The notes: generated by a model not told the origin, from the letters alone. 56,540 nucleotides of DNA from Saccoglossus kowalevskii (GCF_000003605.2 NW_003152253.1:38157-94696); one strand, 5' to 3'. Positions 38,901-51,000 are shown, counted from the stretch's first letter. Translations and numbers: made by a program.

Positions 38901-41900
38901 CTATATTTTGCTGTAATATAAATGTATTTTGATAATGCCCAGTTAGCTAGCGAGGCTTGCCCAGCTGCGGATTAGAATAGACAGCATGTATTGTCATTGC
39001 TAATTAATATTCTTTTGTTCGTGTTTGTGCAAGACGAACGTGAACACGAGTTAGTCAGTTGTCACCCAGCTCCTGGTCAGTGCAGTGCAGTTCAGCTCCA
39101 GTGCAGTGCAGTGTCAATGTGACAGCCAGCACATGTCTCAAGATAATGCCTGTCCAATTCGTCATGTGGGACTGATAGATGCGAGACAGCCTGCTGTAGT
39201 TTTACGCTGTAAAAACAGCATTATTCAAAGACCTGTGTTTCGCCAGAAAGCGTGCTGATCTTGGACCAGTACTCTCACTCAAGTTGTGCACCTAGGTAGG
39301 GTAGGCAATTCGGAGCTGGGCTATTATCATTATTATTATTATTATTATTGTGATGTATATTGCTGACCAGTTTGTGATTTATATTACTCCTGTTAATGGT
39401 TTAAGGTTATTGTATTATTAAATTAGTATTATTTGACATATTCTGGTTGTGTGCCTTTGTTTGACCTTTAGCGTTGCGTCCTAGAGTGCGAGATATTGGC
39501 GGCCAGGTTGGTGGGATTCCCGTTCGTAACAATATCCACAAACCAAATACCAATTTCTACCACAACTGTAACCACTTCACAAATATATTTTTCTAAAATA
39601 TTAAAATCTAATGAATCAACAGAGAAATGTGAAATCAATTAATTAGTAATAACTTGTGATTATCACATTCAGTCCAAATTTTAAACACAAATACACAAAA
39701 TACCTCAGTTCTGGGACAGGAAAATGCAATTCTCCCAAATGCTGATGCATGGTCAACTTTCTCTCCACCAAGACCATGAAGTTCCAGTTTGCATTGCTCA
39801 TCACCAAATCCCAACGTTGCTTGTTTGTCATTCTTTTCAAACAAACTCATACCACACAACCGGGACCAGTAATCTAAACAGAAACAACAAGACACTTTCT
39901 TTGATTTAGTCTTAGTGAATAAAACTAAGAATGCAAATTCAATTGTGGTCATCAGTATTGTGAGATACTGTGAAATATTTTAGCTGGAATTAATTTTCGC
40001 TGAAAAAGATTTGTGGGTGTTTTGTATGGAATTTATTTTCACTGATTTTTGACAAGTTGAATGTGAGACATAGGAAAAAAAGTATATTCGCTGAATTTTA
40101 TTTTCACTGAAGCATCTCTTCAGCAAAAATAAATTCCAAGCGAAAATAAAGTATTCTACAGTATATAACAATTTGTACATTGACAACATGATACTACTAT
40201 CTGTAGCCAAATAACTGAATAAAATTAATAAATAACTTTTTCCATATTTTTCACAATATTTTGTTGGTAATAGAAAATGATATTTCGAAATTAACAAATA
40301 ATTATATACATAAAAATGTGCAAAATATTGTACAATAGCAACATTATCAGACCTATGAGAAGTAAAATATATGATGAGTGGTGTTGTTTTTCTTGCCAGG
40401 CATTGAGATATAGAAGGGTATGTACTGTTGTGTCTCTTCACTTTTTTCTTATAAGTTAATTGCAAGTACAACTGCTGACATATAATGAATTTTGCAGGAA
40501 ACCCCACATTCTATTGTATGTACAAGGTCGTGTGACCATATTCCTATCATAATGGCAATTTAATACGCTATCTTAGCATCAACCAGGGCCAGTCTAACAC
40601 TAGCACCTGCTATCATTAACAAAGGTTTTCTCAAAGTTACATTCATTAGTGAATGAATCTCAACCACTGGATTTAGCCTTCTGCGGAACACTCAGGGTAG
40701 AGGTCACTCCCATTTTAGGTGTTCGGCCTCAGGTAGGATTTGAACTCAGGTGTACCAATCATTAGTTTTATGTAGCATCTATTATGTGGGAGCACCACAG
40801 TCATTGTGTTGTGTTACGATTAATATTGGTTCCATGCAAGGTATACAATGGTACATTTATGAAAAAAAAAAATATCAATTTACACGAACTATAAACCACT
40901 GTTACAAGTATTTGTTTTATGACTATAATGAAAAAAACCCTACCAACAGATGTACTTAAAGATGAACAACTCAGTGCAACTTTCTTTACAGGATCTGAAA
41001 GTATAAGTTTAAAATAAATGTAGATAAGGTTATGCAACTTTCATATAATCTCAAAAAAATATGACATGCACCTATAACTCGATATGCATAATGCCATATA
41101 AAATTTGAATGAAATCACCCTGTTCATCTCCAAGAAACAGTTCCAGACACGTTCAAGTAACAGAATTCAGCAACTTTGAATGGCTGTTAGACAGCAATAT
41201 GAAACGGTAATGAACGTCAATGTAAATAAAAGTCATCATACATTGTCTTTGTGTTATGTATGAATGAGATTGTTCAAAGCATATATGAGAAATGGCTCTT
41301 GACGCATACACACATACATGGATGGATGAATACATCCCAAATTAATAGTCTAAAAATATCTTACCCTTATTTTAAATTTTCTTTTTTCACAAAATGCAAA
41401 ACCATAAAAATACTTTTTGCCACAGTATGAAGGTGTATACTACTGTGGCTTAGATGGTGGAAATGTTATTAGCTTATTGTCTGAATTAGGCTGCTTTGCT
41501 AAAGCTGACAATCTCTGACACAAACATATTCAGATGACAAACCAAGATGTTCATACCTGTAACGGGCTGTTCCTGATCTAAAAGGTAAAACTTGTAACCA
41601 CCAGGGGCTTCCACAACAAATTTTCCACTTCCTGCATCCTCTATTGGCCAGTTTAATCTCTTAGCATTCTGTATTGCTTGACTTGATTGCACAGTGATGC
41701 CCTGGAGTAGAAGGTATTATGCTCAGTGTTTGAAATTACCGGTTGCCCAAGTCCACCGAGTTTACTGCAGGGACACAAAGTTTTGTAACGTTGTCCCCCA
41801 GCAGTCCACCAACTTTTCTGAGTAGTAGGATATAACTAATGAGCGCTAGTAATTAATTAATTATTCAGTAAAACTGAAGCGAACTCTGTATTTAAATTGA

Positions 41901-44873
41901 GGATGAAATAGTGAAAGATGTCGATGATTAACGCAATCAAAACTATCATTGTAAAAGTATTACCGTAGTAATAAAAAAGTCAGCATTTAAGTGTATTTGT
42001 TTTACAGTCAAGTAAACAGTGTGTGTAATATTGACACTGTTACTTAAGTTTAAGTACATATATTGTACTTTTACTATTTTTGAAAGTACTGGTAAGTTGG
42101 TCCACCAACTTTTCGCCAGGGCCACTAACTTTCAAAAGTTGGTAGCCCCTGTTTCCAGCAAATTATTTCTGAGAATTTCAAACACGGTTAAGCTATGCTT
42201 AATGATGTAACTACTTATGACAAGAAATTTGTTTTTTAGGTTTCTAACTATTAAACATGTCAACCAAACAGAATTCCTCATCGCTTTTGTAAAATGTTTT
42301 GTTAAAATAAAAAAAAATGAAAGAAAAATTTGTCAAGAGACATTTGTTTATATATTTACATTAATACATTCTATCTTTAAGATATTCAATACCTCACTGG
42401 TAAATGTGGGTGGTCACTTTGATTAGGCGAACAACAAAAAATGTGTTTCTAGTCAGTGTGGGGTGAACTTTTTTTCCCCTATTTCACTACAGCACTGTGC
42501 CCTTTGTTGATGATGTGATGAAACCTACACAATTTGTGTGCTGTAAAAAAGTTTAGCAAAACCAGTTTTCGAGAGGACTAATTGATTGACTCTTTAAAAC
42601 TGAAACAAAATTTGTTGATGTGTGTTTAGAAACTAATTCACAAACTTGCCATGTAAATGTTCATTGTTTTCTATGTCTTGTCTAGGAGTTACTCCTTATC
42701 TAGAAGTTTACAATTGTGCATGTGCCTACAATACCAGCATGTTGGTTTATTCTCTGATTTTGAATAAAAACAACTTGATGAATGCACTTTTACAATAATT
42801 ATTGGATTATGTTTTCTAGGCCAGAGACAGAGTCAGATTCAACCGACAGGAGTCATCGAGAAGGAGTCACAAGGCACAGTGAAGCTCACTCACCATAAAA
42901 TCATTTCCTAGTTTATACTGTCCAACTCCATAGTTATACGTCAGTTCAACAACAAAATGTTTATCTTCTGCACCGTATCCCACCATGGTTTTACTCCATT
43001 TCCCATCATACGGTCTATGAACAGATACAAATACTATATGATAAACTGCTAAATTTTAAAACTAGAGCTAGATTTCCTGAATGAAATATAAGCTGTTTAC
43101 ATTATGTACGGATTATTTCACATAGTGACAAATTCTGCTCAGATACAAGTGAATTTTCTCCCGTTTGTACTCAAACACTCACCCATTGCAAGTGGCTTTG
43201 CATCCTTCTTCAAACTCTTCATGCCTTAATACCTGAAAACACAAATAATCATTTTTCCAAACTGGTCACTTTCATTGATGTGGTAATTATTAGGTAGTTG
43301 AAAAAACTCACACTAGCATATTCAGATTAGCACCATATGTGCTGAACTTAATCAGCCAATCAATGTCGAGGTCGCCTGTAGTGATTTAATTGCACAGTGA
43401 TGCCCTGGAGCAGAGTATGAAGCTGTGGTTAATGATGTAACAGAAGGCAACTGTGAGATTCATACTCAGATTTTGTTTTTCTTGTGTTTGGCCATCATGC
43501 AGTTTAAACTGAATTTATGCTGAATTTCTCAGCCAACCAATGTCACAGTAACCTTAGTAGCAACTGTGGAGGCCTAAAGTCAGGTATCCATTACGGCTAT
43601 AAAAATAGGTTTGTTTAGTGGTTGAAACAAACAAGAAGCAGTATACAGGGAATGCTATATAATAATAAGAACATCAATGAAAACATCAAATATCACATAT
43701 TCTGGGCACAGTAAGAGTGTGTTACAAAATACAGTTCTGCATACAATTATGAAGAATCAGTGAAAAGGGGAATGAACTTCATTTATTCGCCAATTTTTAA
43801 AAATATTTTTCAGTCCATATAAATGACCCTTGTATAGTTCCAAATAAGTGGTAGTATGTTATATGTTAATACTTGCATGGGTTCCTGACAGCTAGAAAAG
43901 ATACATCAAAGATAGTTTACCAATAATTTGCATATAATTACCATAATTATACGCCATGTCACTGAACAGGGGATGCCCGGGCATAGGCCCACCCCTATTT
44001 TTTGTCAATTTTCCATGTTCAGGACCCTGGGCTCTTACCCGGATAAATACGGTATGTGTTTCCTCATTTGTTAAAACAAAGATAAATGTATCAGACAGTG
44101 CCTGACTAAAAGGTGTGGACGTACGTTATACAGAGTTTATGAATCTAAAATGGCTGTTGTAATTCCAACCGACCAACCCAGCAATAGTGTGGTTACATTA
44201 TATTATGGTTATTTTTTTAAAAATATATGAATGAGTTAGTTCAATGCCAATTAAAATGCAGTGTTCGTTGCACCAAACATGTGCGACATTTGTGTTGATA
44301 AACATTGATTCTCCCACAATCCAGTGCGCTCTTCTAATAATGAAAAACATAAGTATATAAGGTTTGACCTGGGTGCGACGTGCAACCGTCGATGACTACT
44401 TCGATCACCTGACATAATAAGTAATTAAAGCATGGTAATGTCTCAGTTTGTACTGTTTGGTCTGCGCAAGAGTCAAAGTCGGAATCTTATACATACGAGA
44501 CCCATATATCTCGCGCATGCGTGGTGCAACAACTACCGCCCTTCAATCAGCAAATGAACTTGCATTCATATATAAATCATGCACACAGATTAGGTGTAAA
44601 AAAATATGCTGAGCTTTTGAGCCAATCACGATTTCATATATAAACATGAATGAAAGCTGAAGACCGGTATTTACAGATACTTGTAAATGCGTTCATTATG
44701 AACAACAGGTTTCTGGCGCACACTGTATTAGTATTTACATGGATACCATTTAAAAAAAAAAAGGATTAACAAGTACTTTATACCTTCATCCCCAGAACTT
44801 CTCGGTAAAATCTCGCTGTTTTTCGCCGGTCACCGACTTTAAAGACAAAATGCAAGGCTCGTCTCGTCGACAT
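35893..44873 (-). CDS. GLOD4: glyoxalase domain-containing protein 4 (GLOD4), complete, nine exons, 300 residues
   Basis: Exons in order: 44873-44784, 43232-43183, 43014-42894, 41701-41557, 40994-40944, 39873-39704, 38515-38402, 37251-37165, 35967-35893; total 903 nt including the TAG, all phases consistent, all junctions GT/AG. The protein has two vicinal-oxygen-chelate (glyoxalase/bleomycin-resistance) domains, about residues 5-130 and 136-260, like human GLOD4 (298-313 residues). Recognisable landmarks are [11 protein letters not shown], the FMGITV junction, [17 protein letters not shown] and [14 protein letters not shown], and a C-terminal [20 protein letters not shown]4 is a conserved, partly mitochondrial protein of uncertain enzymatic activity. 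It is divergent from DDX52 with 122 bp between start codons. The introns are much longer than the exons and full of mobile elements. Confidence 0.96.
36298..36962. mobile_element. family A MITE (copy 3) split by a nested insertion
   Basis: The left half starts TACTGTAAAATACTTTATTT and stops near 36416; the right half resumes near 36866 with GGTATATTCGCTGGGTTTTA and ends AAAGTATTTTTCAGTA. Joined, the halves align with the uninterrupted copies at 39966 and 54996. The whole lies in GLOD4 intron 8. Confidence 0.85.
36417..36865 (+). mobile_element. hairpin-ended element, copy 2, nested in a MITE
   Basis: About 449 bp. The right end 36831-36865 repeats the hairpin of copy 1 (AGTCCCCGTTTTCGGACTAC, then GTTCGAACGGGGACT). 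Left end GTCATTGTCAATGAC followed by ACGTCCCCGTT is a variant. The interior has a single GGCCATCATTCAGC unit and a CGGACGGACGCACGG tract. Confidence 0.8.
36961..37102. mobile_element. MITE-like element, family E
   Basis: Left TACTGTATTTGCTCTATTAT, right CTAATAGAGTAAATACGGTA: inverted ends about 20 bp long around an AT-rich interior. It abuts the family A copy and shares the TA at the junction. Confidence 0.7.
37165..37251 (-). CDS. GLOD4: GLOD4 exon 8
   Basis: Encodes residues 248-276, [20 protein letters not shown] then PKGDQLLTE. The exon junction gives [10 protein letters not shown] where vertebrates have DPDGHEICFV. Confidence 0.94.
37366..37940 (+). mobile_element. hairpin-element relative, copy 3 (ends degraded)
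   Basis: Carries the internal repeat units of the family (AAATGGTCACCAGTCAGCC, CATAATCAGTCAAAGCATG, ATTGATGTGCATACGTATAA) but lacks the terminal GTCCCC hairpin. It lies in GLOD4 intron 7. Confidence 0.7.
38019..38152 (+). mobile_element. TTAA-flanked MITE (piggyBac-like), copy 2
   Basis: A 134-bp element with TTAA at both ends. Left TTAAAGGGCGACAGTCGTCG and right CGACGACCACCGCGCTTTAA are inverted repeats of about 20 bp. GLOD4 intron 7. Confidence 0.8.
38402..38515 (-). CDS. GLOD4: GLOD4 exon 7
   Basis: Encodes residues 210-247 ([20 protein letters not shown], then [16 protein letters not shown]), phase 0 at both ends. Confidence 0.93.
38889..39531. mobile_element. solo LTR of an LTR retrotransposon
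   Basis: A 643-bp block beginning TGTTGTGATATTC and ending CGTTCGTAACA (TG...CA, with TGTT/AACA matching ends), flanked on both sides by ATAT (38885-38888 and 39532-39535) as a 4-bp target duplication. The interior has LTR-like composition with a GC-richer 3' part. No internal polyprotein is nearby, so it would be a solo LTR left by recombination. It lies in GLOD4 intron 6. Confidence 0.65.
39704..39873 (-). CDS. GLOD4: GLOD4 exon 6
   Basis: Encodes residues 153-209: [46 protein letters not shown]. Core of the second VOC domain. Confidence 0.96.
39966..40163. mobile_element. MITE-like element, family A copy 4
   Basis: TACTGTGAAATATTTTAGCT at the left, GCGAAAATAAAGTATTCTAC then AGTA at the right; 198 bp, uninterrupted. 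GLOD4 intron 5. Confidence 0.85.
40944..40994 (-). CDS. GLOD4: GLOD4 exon 5 (51 nt)
   Basis: Encodes [17 protein letters not shown], the first strand of the second VOC domain, phase 1 in and out. Short and moderately diverged, but frame and position fit. Confidence 0.88.
41557..41701 (-). CDS. GLOD4: GLOD4 exon 4
   Basis: Encodes residues 88-135, [19 protein letters not shown] and [18 protein letters not shown], end of the first VOC domain. A fragment of its acceptor region is duplicated in intron 1 (43385-43415). Confidence 0.95.
42894..43014 (-). CDS. GLOD4: GLOD4 exon 3
   Basis: Encodes residues 47-87: [40 protein letters not shown]. Phase 2 in, phase 0 out. Confidence 0.96.
43183..43232 (-). 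CDS. GLOD4: GLOD4 exon 2
   Basis: Encodes [16 protein letters not shown] plus two bases of the Gly47 codon; donor GTGAGT. Confidence 0.95.
43385..43415 (-). pseudogene. duplicated fragment of the GLOD4 exon 4 acceptor region
   Basis: TTGCACAGTGATGCCCTGGAG here is identical to 21 bp spanning the exon 4 3' splice site (41687-41707). The rest of exon 4 is absent. It keeps the AG acceptor on the minus strand. Confidence 0.6.
43970..44054. mobile_element. short hairpin element, family D copy 2
   Basis: CATAGGCCCACCCCTATTTT, then CATGTTCAGGACCCTGGGCT and AATACGGTA resemble the copy at 8020. Diverged. GLOD4 intron 1. Confidence 0.45.
44425..44546 (-). mobile_element. TTAA-flanked MITE, copy 3, inverted and diverged
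   Basis: Read on the minus strand it starts TTGAAGGGCGGTAGTTGTTG and contains GATATATGGGTCTCG, aligned with the start of copy 2. The right boundary TTAA is kept, the other is mutated. It brings a GCGCATGCG motif into GLOD4 intron 1. Confidence 0.55.
44784..44873 (-). CDS. GLOD4: GLOD4 exon 1 (start codon)
   Basis: Encodes residues 1-30, [20 protein letters not shown] to VLGMK, phase 0. Donor GTATAA is weak but is placed exactly at the GMK|VL boundary. Confidence 0.95.
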
Positions 44874-44995
44874 TCTAAAAACAATGGTTTCTGTAAACAC
44901 ACAGACATTACCCCATCGTGACCCTCAGGTGTTAGGTCACAGGTCACATTTGTGAGTATATAGCGCCATCACAAGTCAAAATTTGTATTTACAAA
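44874..44995. promoter_or_regulatory. bidirectional promoter between GLOD4 and DDX52
   Basis: Only 122 bp separate the two start codons, so the core promoters and both 5' UTRs must fit here or overlap. It contains a perfect DR1 nuclear-receptor element AGGTCACAGGTCA (44934-44946), a CAGGTG E-box just before it (44926-44931), and AAAATGGCGACC at the DDX52 start, a YY1-like motif overlapping the ATG. No TATA box at a usual distance is clear on either strand, though TATATA occurs at 44958. The factor actually bound cannot be told from sequence. Confidence 0.8.
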
Positions 44996-45085
44996 ATGGC
45001 GACCTCCATGGACTTATTTCGAAAGCTTGGATCCGGAGCTAAATTTGATCTTAGACGTTTCCAGAAAGACGCAGAGAGGTTTCAG
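44996..45085 (+). CDS. DDX52: DDX52 exon 1 (start codon)
   Basis: Encodes [20 protein letters not shown] through ERFQ, phase 0, donor GTAAGA. A second in-frame ATG (45008-45010) aligns better with the human start; the first is chosen because it is 5'-most with a good context (AAAATGG). Confidence 0.93.
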
Positions 45086-48000
45086 GTAAGAAGTTAAACA
45101 TTCCGAACTATAGGTCACTAACATTTAACTTGGGATTGTAAGAGTCACAATATTGTAACAGTTTTTAGCGACCACTTCACATACCGGGACCACATGCACA
45201 TGTACGGTACGGTAGCCCTGCGTACATAGACTGTGTCGTGCGTGGGCTTAGTATCATAATACGATGCAAATCGCCCGATCAACACAGCGCTATACGCAGG
45301 GCTAATTTCAAGGTACATGTAGAAATTTTGCTCATAATTTTTAAGAAAGTTGGTCATAAATCGGTTTATTGTGAAAAATCATGGAGCTGTTTTCCCGTTT
45401 GTGTGTTATAGTGAAGTATTTGGAGAAATTTGTTCTAATATTTGTTCAAAAGTGGCTATTTTTAGAACAATTCCATAGAACGCATTATTACATTTTTGAC
45501 ATTTTTTTAAAACTCAGATTTTAAACATAATTCAGGACAACAAAAAAGTATCCCATCGTTCTCGATATATGATTTTTTCAGCTGATATCCCCAGCCTACA
45601 ATTTGATATATAGCTTATGATATCTATGTCATAGGAACCTATGGTAAAAATGTTATAATATTGATATAATGGTGACGGTTGACAAGCACAACCTTGTTGA
45701 TGACCACCTTTACATACCACCAAAAAGGTGCTGATCCTTGGAATTACTATATTAAGATGACCACACAAAAATGGGGTGGTCGTGGTGAATATCACTTGAA
45801 TATAGCAATATTGTAATAAAATTTAAAATAACATGAAGCTAAAATTAGGATTGTTAGAATTTTGTCTTTGATAGTAGTGTATCCTACAGAATTTGTAGGG
45901 ATTCAATATATGTTTCTCTGTTGCGTTAGTAACACGCCAGTAAATCATCACAACTAGTTGCGTCATAGCAAATTTTTGTGAGTCACTGGCACTTCATATC
46001 AACTTAGAGGTCACAATGAAAATGAGGATGACACTCTGGTGTCACAAGAGATAACGATATATGGATTCCCAACTGTAAGAGTGGATTTCCCAAGCAAAGA
46101 ACTTAATCAAGTTATGTGCAAAAGATCAAACATAAACACACTGTATGCAGTCATCTTTTATTGTTAGTGTCCTTTGAATGCCAAGCAATTGCTGTTGTGA
46201 TGTACTGTAAAATCTGTATTAAAAGCCGCGGCTTCTATTAAAATGGTTCAATGCAAAAAGGGGATGCAGTTTCTATTAGAGCATCTACACATATGAGAAA
46301 TGATGTGTTTTTGGTTCTCAATTGTTCAAAAAGAATGGGTGCGGCTTGCCGCTTCTATTAGGGATGCAGCTTCTAATACAGATTTTACAGTACTTATAAT
46401 AGAATTAACAATGGAATTTGTTATGAAAAATAACTAGCCGATCAGATTATCATCTTAAAGATTTCACAATTCTCCTCAGGTTAAATTAGTGGACCAGTGT
46501 CAAATCACAAATTAATTTAATGCACAGTAAACGAAGTAGTATCTAGAAAGTTAAGAAACATGTTTCACTTGGCTTTCACAATGTGTTTATAGCTGTGTAC
46601 AAATACTACAATGTACATAATGTGAGAGATATTGTTTTTTTTTTACAGCTTGTCAAACCTGCAGAAGATAAGAAATTCAAAACTGATTTGCTGAAGGCTC
46701 TAGATTTTTTTGGCACATCAGCCATAAAGCATGGTGATGTGAATAGTGAATTAGCTGCAGAGAACAGCCCTGAAAGGCCAAAGAGGAAAATAATTGAAGA
46801 AGCACATGTTGAGAGAAAAAAGAAAAAGAAGAAAACAATAACAGAAAGCCATTCTGGTGCTGAGAATACAGAGAATTTCAGTGCAGCTAATCTTGATGAT
46901 GTTCAGTTGTTGTCGTCATGGAAACCGGAGAACAAGGAAGAAAAGAAAATGAATCCTAAAAAAATTGAACAAATCAGACGAGAAAAGGTTGGTCAAAGGT
47001 CACTGAAGTGGCATGAACAAAACCCATGTGTTTTGGTATGCTATTGCAGTCCATGTGTTGTTATTAAATATTCTTTTCTTGCATTCTGAGTGGAATTTAT
47101 TTGATTACCCCGGTATTTGATTAGATTTCCAGATGCTTTTTTCATTAACCAAATATACTTATTAATTCTAGGTAAATGCATTCCGGAAAAAACACAAAAT
47201 CCATATTTCTGGAACCGACATCCCGGATCCCATCGACTCATTCCAGCAACTGAAACAAGAATATAAAATTAATTCTACAATCTTGAAAAATGTTGAAGAC
47301 GTTGGATACCAGTCTCCCACACCTATACAAATGCAGACACTCCCATTGATGCTTCATGTAAGTATTCCATAGATGAGATCAACTCTTTTGCTAAGAACAC
47401 GGTTACCGTACTAAAAAAGTAGTAAAAGTAGTTTTAGTAACCATGCTAAGAAACACATTCAAGTCTAGTGCCTTCAATCACTTCCTGTTTGCTGTAGAAC
47501 TCAAAGTTAAAAAGAAGCTGAATTGTTGAACTTCAGAAGCAAGAGACTGGAGAAACATAGTCATAGTCTTGCATCTGTCAATCATTTAAAGGTGTGGAAA
47601 TAAATAATTTTTATAGGTATTTCATTCTTATCACCAGGAATTGTAGTATTATTTACAGTCAGGTTCTTAAAGTATAATGTAATTATTTGTGTGCAATTTT
47701 AAAACTTATTAAAGTTATTCGAAACTATTTGTGTTCATGCTTAACTCTACATACTTAATATGATGTAATTTTGTGACTCTCAAACCAATGATTACACGCT
47801 GAGTGATTTTATTCAGATAATTAACTATACTGAAAGTAATTTATTTTATTTATTTTGAATAACTAGCCAGCGCATTCCATGTGTATGATTGACTGTCAGA
47901 ATACTTGTACAGATAACAATGCCGTTAATTGCCATTTCACAGTACAAAGTTTTACCACTCTGTGTCCTGCTGCATCATTTCTAACAAATATCATTGAGGG

Positions 48001-51000
48001 CAGGAAACAATAACTGGATTATATACGGTGAACACAGACTGGAAATCACGTCTACAGAATCTATTGGTGAAAGAGGCAATTCATCTTTAACTTATACATA
48101 TCAATTCACCCGATAGCCAAAATAAATGGAAAGAAAACCCCGCAGCAGAAAATGTGTTAATTAACTGATTAAATGGAAAACGAATGACAGATTGATAACA
48201 CTAGTAATAATAATACGTGGTGTCCCATAATTCCATGGTGCAATCTTAGGGATTCACACACAAGTCACATCTGCTATAGCAACAATGCCGAGACTCTACT
48301 TTTTCTTGTAGAGACGGGAAGTTTTGGCGTGTGCACCAACAGGGTCTGGAAAGACAGCTGCATTTATTATTCCAGTATTACACCATCTGAAGGTAGGTAT
48401 ATATTAGTGAGCAGTCTGATTTCGGGAAAAATGTTTGACAATATGTTGTTTGTGAAAGCAGTAAATGAAAAGTGGAAACTGCATTGTATGTGCATGTCCT
48501 AATTAGATAAATGTTGTGTCTTTATATATTGGTGCAAATCTGATTGGCCACAAAGGTGAGATTTTATAACTAGTTGTGAAACATACTAGTACTGGTATGT
48601 GTGCTTGCAGTTTAAATAACTAGTTGTAGTCCCTGTCTATGGAGACCAAGGAACTACTACTATTATCTAGCTTTTAAAACCAATGCTTGCCTGGACAAAT
48701 TGTTTGATGTTAATGAAATATCACAACATAATTATGTTTATCATAGAATTAATAGTGCACCTTTGATCCCACAGTTAATATACGGTCCCACATTTTATTA
48801 GTAAAAAAAATATGGATAATATTTATTCTAAAAAATAAGTCTTTGATTCTTTGGGTTCATATTGGTTTGGATTATTGCGCTCGACTTAATTGGATCTTAA
48901 TCTTTACAACAGCTACAAATGAAATTAATTCTAATCACTAGTTGCAAGCCCTCATAATTTATTTATATGTATCTGTTTTCTGATGTTATTGAGAAAGTTG
49001 GTGATGTTATTGTGCAATTTGGTGATGTCATTGTGCAATTTGGTGATGTCATTGTGCAATTTGGTGATGTCATTGTGCAAGTTGATGTTTTAAGTTTAAA
49101 AGTCTTACATTTAACACTAAATATTACATATTTTTCAGGAGCCAAGAAAGCAAGGATTCCGTGCAGTGGTTGTGTCACCAACTAGAGAATTAGCCCAGCA
49201 AACATACCGAGAGTTTTGTCGTCTTGCAGAGGGCAGAAGTTTCAGGATTCATATCATCGACAAGACTTCTCAGGCGGCCAAGAAATTTGGACCCCAATCT
49301 TCACAAAAATTTGGTGAGTGTGAGGTTTGTCTTTGATACATATTAAATAACGAGACATGTTACAGAAACTATAGGAATTAACAAATGTAAACAAAGTTAT
49401 TTTGAGCTCTTCTTCAAAGGAAAAACAATTTAGTTTTGCAAAATAAAATTTTTTTCAATCATTTTGGACATGGCAAAGCAGTCTATAAAAATGTGGAAAA
49501 TGTTGTGCCAAAATTTTGATGAGAAAATTGTATCATTCAAAATCTTAACCCAAAGTTTTGTTGCCTTAATTTTTAGTTCCTGTTCGGACATAGTCTGAAA
49601 ACGAGAACTTATTAAATGTGCATGTGTAGGTGCATCCTGACTGATTACATTCAAACTTCACACATACATCATACATAATATTATACATATGCACATCAGT
49701 TTGTTTCTGATCAAGATTCAAGAAGGTTGAATGGTAGCCATTTTTGTACTGAAAAATCATTATAATCAAGCATTTACTTGGTACATACATTGGACATTCA
49801 AAATGACCGACTGGTGGCCATTTTATTTTAATGAATGTGGTTCTAGTGCCATATCTCTGACATGCTTTTATTGATTATGTTCAAATATTTAATATTCATT
49901 ATTTGTCATCTCATAGATATACAGACATATTGGTTTGGCGATCCAATTAAAAATGGCTGAATGGTGGCCATTTTTGTGCTAAAAAATCATCAACACTCAA
50001 GTATTTCTGTCATTTCGGAACCAGATCTTGGTTGTTTATTAATAGATTTTGTTCAAACTTGGTACACACTTGTACACACATTAGACATTATTGGTCCCAG
50101 ATGCTTGTCATTTTGTTTTTCAGATTGGACTCAAAATGGCTGACTGGTGGCCATTTTGTTTTAATGAATGTGTTTATAGAGCCATATCTCTGACATGCTT
50201 GACTGATGTTCAAATTTTATATATTATACATCATAGAATAAGATATAGATATACAGATGTATTCAAAATCGATCTGATTCAAAATGGTCGACCGGAGGTC
50301 ATTTTGTTCTAATTAATGTTGTTCCAGAGCAATTTCTCTCAATATGGACAAGTACTTGTACTATATTACTATAAACAAAATTATATAACTTAGATTTGAT
50401 AACTAACAGGGACTAACAGGCATGGCTTGTTTAATAAGGCATACGTTTGATTTCCTATAAAAAAAATTCATCTTATATGTAAACATTCTATTTTTTTCAT
50501 TCTTTGCTAGATATCTTAGTGACCACACCAAACAGACTGGTCTATATGTTGAATCAACACCCTCCAGCTTTGAACCTTACAAAGTAAGTAACCTATGTTT
50601 CCCAAACATACATCCAATGTTTACATTATGTGTTATGTCAAGAATTACATGAAGGATATATGACACATGCGATGAACATCCATTTTGCAAGACAAACACA
50701 CATTTCGGAAAATATCATCGTAAATGAGCCAGACATTGATAAAGCTTGTTAGTGTTTTCTGTTGTCTTTTTAACAGTCTTGCATATGTATTCATATAATG
50801 TGCATGTGCAATTTGGTATAACCACATTCATTTCTATTCACACAATTAAACCTTTCCAAGCGTCCATTGTGTTCAATGAGTTCATTGTCAAAAATAATGT
50901 TGATTGACACACGCATAGACCTCGCATGAAATTTCACATGAAGTTCTCCATCACACATGGATTTCTGTGTTGCATACCCTTATATTTCTTGATTAACTAA

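Noticed and set aside
40735-40760. tRNA-like B box (GAGTTCAAATCC on the minus strand), and a similar GAGTTCAATTCC at 38704
   Set aside because: Possible tRNA-derived SINE traces, but no convincing A box or full tRNA fold could be made, so neither a tRNA nor a SINE is called.
46583-46648. N-terminal 22 residues of the open frame preceding DDX52 exon 2 ([10 protein letters not shown]...)
   Set aside because: The frame runs through a polypyrimidine tract and AG acceptor at 46648; the residues are intronic.
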